Positions 59,927 through 64,000 of a DNA stretch of 64,000 bases are shown here, piece after piece. Where the stretch lies: the NCBI RefSeq assembly GCF_900497805.2, contig NW_020954570.1:10477730-10541729 (forward strand), in the 5' to 3' direction. The notes beneath the pieces were generated by a model. It had not been told where the DNA came from. It ran no database searches and saw only the letters and a list, made by a program, of their open reading frames with translations. Position numbers and translations under genes: made by a program. How positions within the stretch are numbered: the first letter of the stretch is position 1; each line of letters begins with the position of its first letter. The DNA is from Vombatus ursinus. Lineage: Eukaryota > Chordata > Mammalia > Diprotodontia > Vombatidae.

Positions 59927-61211
59927 TCATTTAAGATTTCTTGAAACATGATATCTAGGCTCTTTTTCATTTTGTTGTAAATGTGATAGTCCAAGAATAA
60001 ATTAAATATTTTTCTCTTAAATCTGTTTTCCAGATCAGAGATATCTTACATTTTCTTCCAGGTTTTTTCAGGCTTTTTTAAAAAAAATTCTTTTTATTAT
60101 TTCTTGCTGACTAATGGAGCCATTAGCTTTTGTTGGTCCATTCATATTTTTAAGGAGTTTGTTGCTGGGGCAAAGTTTTGTACCTCTTGTGCTTAGTTGG
60201 TAATTCCTTTTCTAACTATTAATTTTATAGCTTTCCTTACTTTTTCCATTTTTAACCCATTAGTGCTCTTCATTTCATTCATCAAAAAAAAAAAAAAAAC
60301 GACTTGAAAAACAAACCTGCCTTTCTTTCTTCTGTGAATTTTATATGAATTTGTACTCAAGCTCTGTTTATCTTTAAGGCTTTGTTTGTAGAAGTTTTGG
60401 AGTCATTCTCTTCTTCTGGGTGTTTTGAGCATCTCTGTCATCAAAATAGCTCATTATGGTGAGATTCTTTTTTTTCTTAATTCTTCATTCTTCCACTCTA
60501 TTTCCTGACTTCAGATATTTATATTAGGGTTCTGTTCTGAATACTTCTGGAATGAAGATCTGCACTGATCCTGATATTGCTTTCTTGGACTACTGAGTGC
60601 TATGCTATTCTATGATCTCAGAAATAGGTTGGAGCCCTCTAACCTTTCAGTACTCTCAATGTTGTCAGATCCAGAGCAATGTCTCATCACTCTCTCATAC
60701 CCTGATCCGACATCTATAAGTTCTTGACCTGGGTTTGGGTTTGAGCAACAGTACTTTGGCCTTGCTCTTTTGGAGTTTCAGCAGACTGATTCTTGATTCA
60801 GTCACTATTGGTCATCTGCAAAGATCTGCTGTTTTAGAGTCATAGAGTTGCTGGCTTCTTATGATCTGATAGTCTTGCTCTGCACATTCTAGACTGGACT
60901 GGAGGCTGCAAACCAAACCCCACTCTGCTCCTGGGGTTCAGCCACATTGTGGTTGATTGCTTCTGAAATGGCTTCTTACTAGGACCTTCTTTTGCTTTGG
61001 TGTGCAGACTTTCTCTGAGCTAGAATGAGCCACACAGCACAGTGTACCCTTGGCCAAATCCTATCTCCAGTGTTTGCAAACATTTCTGTTTATCTCACTT
61101 TGAAGATCTGGGCTTAAAAAATGATTCATGAATTTTTTATTGGATCTGAAAGTTAAGTTTCACTCTGGTGCACTTTCTAGATCTAATTGGAATAGTTTAG
61201 GATCTTTTCTT

Positions 61212-61409
61212 TTGGAGGGAGGGTATAATGATCTTGTTGTACTAGCTGATACTCCAACATCTTGTCTCCACCACCAGAATAGACTATTTTAGGACATAGT
61301 TCCATCTGACTCTGTCTAACCCTTCTTTATCCCTTCCTTAGCACAGTGTTTCCTTGCTTTCAATGTCATTAACTCCCCAGCAGGCCCTACACTCCCTGGA
61401 TAAGTAGCT
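61212..61409 (-). repeat. Left arm of a 198-bp inverted duplication
   Basis: The reverse complement of this segment matches 62861-63058 over 198 bases without a gap and with five differences. The first 50 bases are the 5' end of the antisense HAL1-like element; the rest lies upstream of its start. Confidence 0.95.
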
Positions 61410-61544
61410 CAGGTATCCCTCAGTTGGTAGGATTTTTTTCTTGGATGTTTTGAGCACCTCCTTTCCAGATAGGCCTTATGAGACCAAGGGGTGGCATTGC
61501 TGGAAATATGTTGATTTATAATAGCATGAAAGTGATGAAATATT

Positions 61545-61980
61545 TACTTTATAACTATGGCCATGAGAGTTGAACTATAAGGAAAGCTGGGTGATGCAGA
61601 ATTGATGCATTCAAATTGTGGTGCTAAAGAAGACTTTTGAGAGTCCCTTGGACAAAAAAAAAGAGATCAAATCAGTCAATACTTAAAGAGAGTAATTCAG
61701 ATTATTCACTGGAAGGTCAAGTACTAACACTGAAGCTTAAATAATTTGGCCACATAATGAGAAGATAACATTCACAGGAAAATTTATTTCTGTTGAGAAA
61801 GATTGAAACCAAAAGAAAAAAAGGATGGCAGAGGGTTAGAAAGATAGATATTGTCATGGAAACAACAAGCATGAACTTGGACAGACTTCAAGAGATAGTG
61901 GAGAATAGGAGGGCCTGAAGCATCATGGTCTGCAAGGTCATGAAGAGTTAGACATGACTGAACAACTGAAAAACAGCACA
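61545..61980 (+). repeat. RTE (BovB-type) LINE 3' end
   Basis: TGAGAGTTGAACTATAAGGAAAGCTGGG, GAATTGATGCATTCAAATTGTGGTGCTAAAGAAGACTTTTGAGAGTCCCTTGGAC, AATAATTTGGCCACATAATGAGAAGATAAC, GAACTTGGACAGACTTC and CATGAAGAGTTAGACATGACTGAACAACTGAA follow the RTE/BovB C-terminal coding and tail order. The frame is lost. Confidence 0.88.
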
Positions 61981-62034
61981 AGTATTGTATTGATCTGGAA
62001 GAAAAGGGAGACTTCTGTTTACTTGGTGATAATT

Positions 62035-62310
62035 CTGAGTCACTGAATGGGACTGAGCAAGAGTCCTTATTTAGCCCTGTGGAAGATGGTAATAGATCTT
62101 CCACAGAGGTCTCTAAAGGGGAAAAGATTTTGTATCACTTCCCTAATGTGGTTCTTGGGAAGGGGGAGGGTTTAGCAGGTGGGCCAGGGAATATAGAGTG
62201 GGTTGCAGTATAGGAAGAGCCTTCATCTGAACTTGGATTCCAGAACAGGTTGCTTGAAAGAGGTTTACAATTTTTAGCCACTTTATTATAGGTGACACTG
62301 ATAAAGAATT
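62035..62310 (+). repeat. Unclassified interspersed repeat, related to 290-560
   Basis: Shared words with 290-560: CCACAGAGGTCTCTAAAG, GGTGGGCCAGGGAATATAGAG (against GTGGGCCATAGAACAATG) and GATAAAGAATTATTGAC. This copy keeps ends better but shows no tail or TSD. A fossil LTR is one possibility; if so it is old and broken. Confidence 0.45.
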
Positions 62311-62860
62311 ATTGACTATAACAGAAATGTTTGTATTGTGATCCAGATGTCCTTCAGTTACTTCTGCCCATTGTTACCACTTCCCATCAGGAGAAAAAAA
62401 TCTATGGCTTTACTAGAATGGTCATCACCTATGCTGTGGCTCTAATGCTCCAGGAGCTGCTCTAATTCATCATCACCAACTTGCATTAGAAGTACCACCT
62501 AGACTAAAAAGGATTGGGATCATCCATCACATTGATGAAACTATGAGGTTTGAGACTTTGTTGTTCCAAAATGGGGAGGGAAGGCTTAGGATTTCTGGCT
62601 TTATTTCTGTTTTCATTTTGTTTTGTTCTTATCCCCACTCCCTTTTCTCCCTTTCCCTCTTCTTTTCTCTTAGTACTGAACATGCTAGAAAAATTGTCCA
62701 TGAAAAGCTCCAAAAATATTTAATTAGTAGAGAAGATCTTTAACACTCTACCACCAAAGGGTACTATGTGACAGGACCAGTATTTTCCTGAGACAACTTC
62801 TTTCCCCTACCTACAATATGGCAAGTATTGAACTAAATAAGACACCCACCTTAACCCTTT
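62311..62860. other. Unassigned spacer between the inverted arms
   Basis: No recognised repeat. A short open stretch at 62543-62743 has no family features. Confidence 0.45.
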
Positions 62861-63058
62861 AGCCACTTATCCAGGGAGTGTAGGGCCTGCTGGGGAGTTA
62901 ATGACATTGAAAGCAAGGAAACACTGTGCTAAGAAAGGTATAAAGAAGGGTTAGAAAGAGTCAGATGGAACTATGTCCTAAAATAGTCTATTCTGGTGGT
63001 GGAGACAAGATGTTGGAGTATCAGCTAGTACAACAAGATCATTACACCCTCCCTCCAA
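62861..63058 (+). repeat. Right arm of the 198-bp inverted duplication
   Basis: AGCCACTTATCCAGGGAGTG to ACACCCTCCCTCCAA, the inverse of 61212-61409. It carries the same 50-base L1-type 5' end (GTGGTGGAGACAAGATGTTGGAG), but what follows is not the rest of that element's 5' UTR. Confidence 0.95.
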
Positions 63059-63089
63059 GTTAATGATTCTTTATCAAACAAGGGATAGA

Positions 63090-63215
63090 GGCAATTTCAC
63101 AATTTGGATTATATGAAATTTAAATGATTTTGCATAAACAAAATGAAAACATTTAAAATAAGAAGAGAAGTATCCTATTAGGAGAAAAAACTTTTTGCAT
63201 AACAAGGACTCTCTA
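63090..63215 (+). repeat. L1 ORF2 relic
   Basis: GCAATTTCACAATTTGGATTATATGAAATTTAAATGATTTTGCATAAAC and AATAAGAAGAGAAGTATCC resemble the late ORF2 stretch seen cleanly at 29650 and 31545. Short and worn. Confidence 0.55.
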
Positions 63216-64000
63216 GATTTACTCTCTTGAATTGAAGTGAGCTAGATCTCCTTGAGTTTCTAAATGTACTGTGGAGGGGTTAAAACTGGCTATTTTTCTA
63301 AATTACTGGATTGAACTTCAATACAGATGTATTTTCCTCACTGTTAACGTCCAATGATTATCATCTCAGTTCCATTTAAATAATCTCTTGTACTTCGAGG
63401 GCTCAAATTCTTCTATATCATTTTGGTCACTGGAAAGAGTGAGCTCAGATTTAACTCAGTTAAAACATAGCATTGATCCTATCAATTTTTGTGTACAAAT
63501 GAAACTTTGCTATTTGATGTGTCTTCCTACCACTGGATTGGAGGGCTTAAGGTCATTCTTTGGGGTCTCATTGCAAGTCTTGCTGAAAGAAAAATACAAA
63601 AGCCTGGACTTGATTCCCCAATTCTAAATATTGGCTAGCTTGTTCTCCTGTTCTCTTGAAATTCACAATATCCTCCACATCAATTTCCTTTACCTAAAAT
63701 AATAAAAAAAGAAAGAACAATATAAAACATTCAGTTTTTTTTCCCCTTGTGCATATATAAGCATCAGATGGGTGCAGGACCAATGAATCTTGCCTTAAAA
63801 CCTTGTCTCTCTTCTCTCATTAGAAAACTACAGTAGGAAGAACTCAGCCAAGAGAAGTTGAACTAATAGATTAGTTGGAGAATCTGCTCAGACCATGCAT
63901 TCAAAGCCAATAAAAGAGCCTCATATCTGTCCTATGGTTAGTAGAATAGAACCATTGTAGAAAGTTCAAAGTCTCTCCAAGGTATTTTCATTACATATCA
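63216..64000. other. Unassigned
   Basis: AT-rich, no repeat words. An 80-codon open stretch at 63388-63627 shows no recognisable domain and no flanking splice or promoter signals that I can support. Confidence 0.4.

Larger units (their letters stand above)
58040..61262 (-). repeat. Older HAL1-like element, antisense
   Basis: Read on the minus strand: 5' end near 61262 (GGTGGAGACAAGATGTTGGAGTATC), 5' UTR, ORF1 (N-terminal region near 60430, C-terminal domain near 59470-59240), spacer, only the last piece of ORF2 (about 58750-58500), then an old-type 3' UTR with CCTCCTGATTGAAAGATG and an end near 58040. Endonuclease and RT are absent. A TC/CA microsatellite (58193-58267), a GATA tract (58331-58380) and a young L1 tail (59632-59926) lie inside. 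Confidence 0.7.

Noticed and set aside
61212-63058. Interpretation of the inverted arms as a cut-and-paste DNA transposon
   Set aside because: No TSD is visible at the ends, no transposase lies inside, and the arms include an L1-type 5' end.

Overview
The window is mammalian, almost certainly marsupial, nuclear DNA. The clearest clue is the repeated tRNA-derived SINE that opens with GGCAGCTAGGTGGCACAG and ends with the CORE-type GTGACCCTGGGCAAGTCACTTAACC block. It occurs many times in both orientations and is flanked by target-site duplications (TSDs). L1 and ORF2-less HAL1-like LINEs with the marsupial 3' end (GAATGTTGAAAACTAAAAATAAATAAA), a BovB/RTE tail, L2 and MIR relics and class III (ERV-L-like) retroviral fossils agree with this. 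Opossum and Australian marsupials could not be separated by eye.

No intact protein-coding gene, host exon with splice sites, rRNA, functional tRNA or CRISPR array was found. The longest open frames are LINE ORF1/ORF2 remnants, microsatellite translations or chance frames. The one host-gene relic is a BLOC1S2 processed pseudogene (7541-8515) inserted into an L2 LINE.

Layout. 1-7000: repeat-poor unique DNA with one SINE, a MIR, an L2 fragment and several microsatellites. 7020-10160: an L2 split by the BLOC1S2 retrocopy. 10190-13310: antisense L1 3' ends lying against each other plus an older sense L1 tail. 13960-19672: an antisense ORF2-deleted L1/HAL1, a sense L1 tail and a sense HAL1. 19683-24730: mostly unassigned AT-rich DNA with an L1 ORF2 fragment. 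24734-30635: a nearly full-length, heavily mutated L1. 31535-44036: a deep nest in which an L1 3' half is split by another L1, which is split by a HAL1, which is split by a 4.5-kb tailed insertion that itself carries SINEs, a hAT MITE, an old L1 tail and an L2 end. 44037-46690: an antisense ERV fossil. 46691-50306: old L1 tails, a SINE and unique DNA. 50324-54813: an L1 that is 3'-truncated yet flanked by a TSD. 54831-58020: a sense ERV fossil. 58040-61262: an antisense HAL1-like element. 61212-63058: a 198-bp inverted duplication flanking an RTE tail. The last kilobase is mostly unassigned.

The elements relate as layers of retroposition rather than as a pathway. L1 machinery made the L1 copies and, by inference, mobilised HAL1, the SINEs, the BLOC1S2 retrocopy and the 4.5-kb tailed insertion. 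I saw no undescribed gene system. The most interesting signals are structural: the retrocopy with an intron-like 5' end, the tailed 4.5-kb insertion, recurrent ORF2 loss near one position, and the near-identical inverted arms. All family names come from reading by eye, with no database search.
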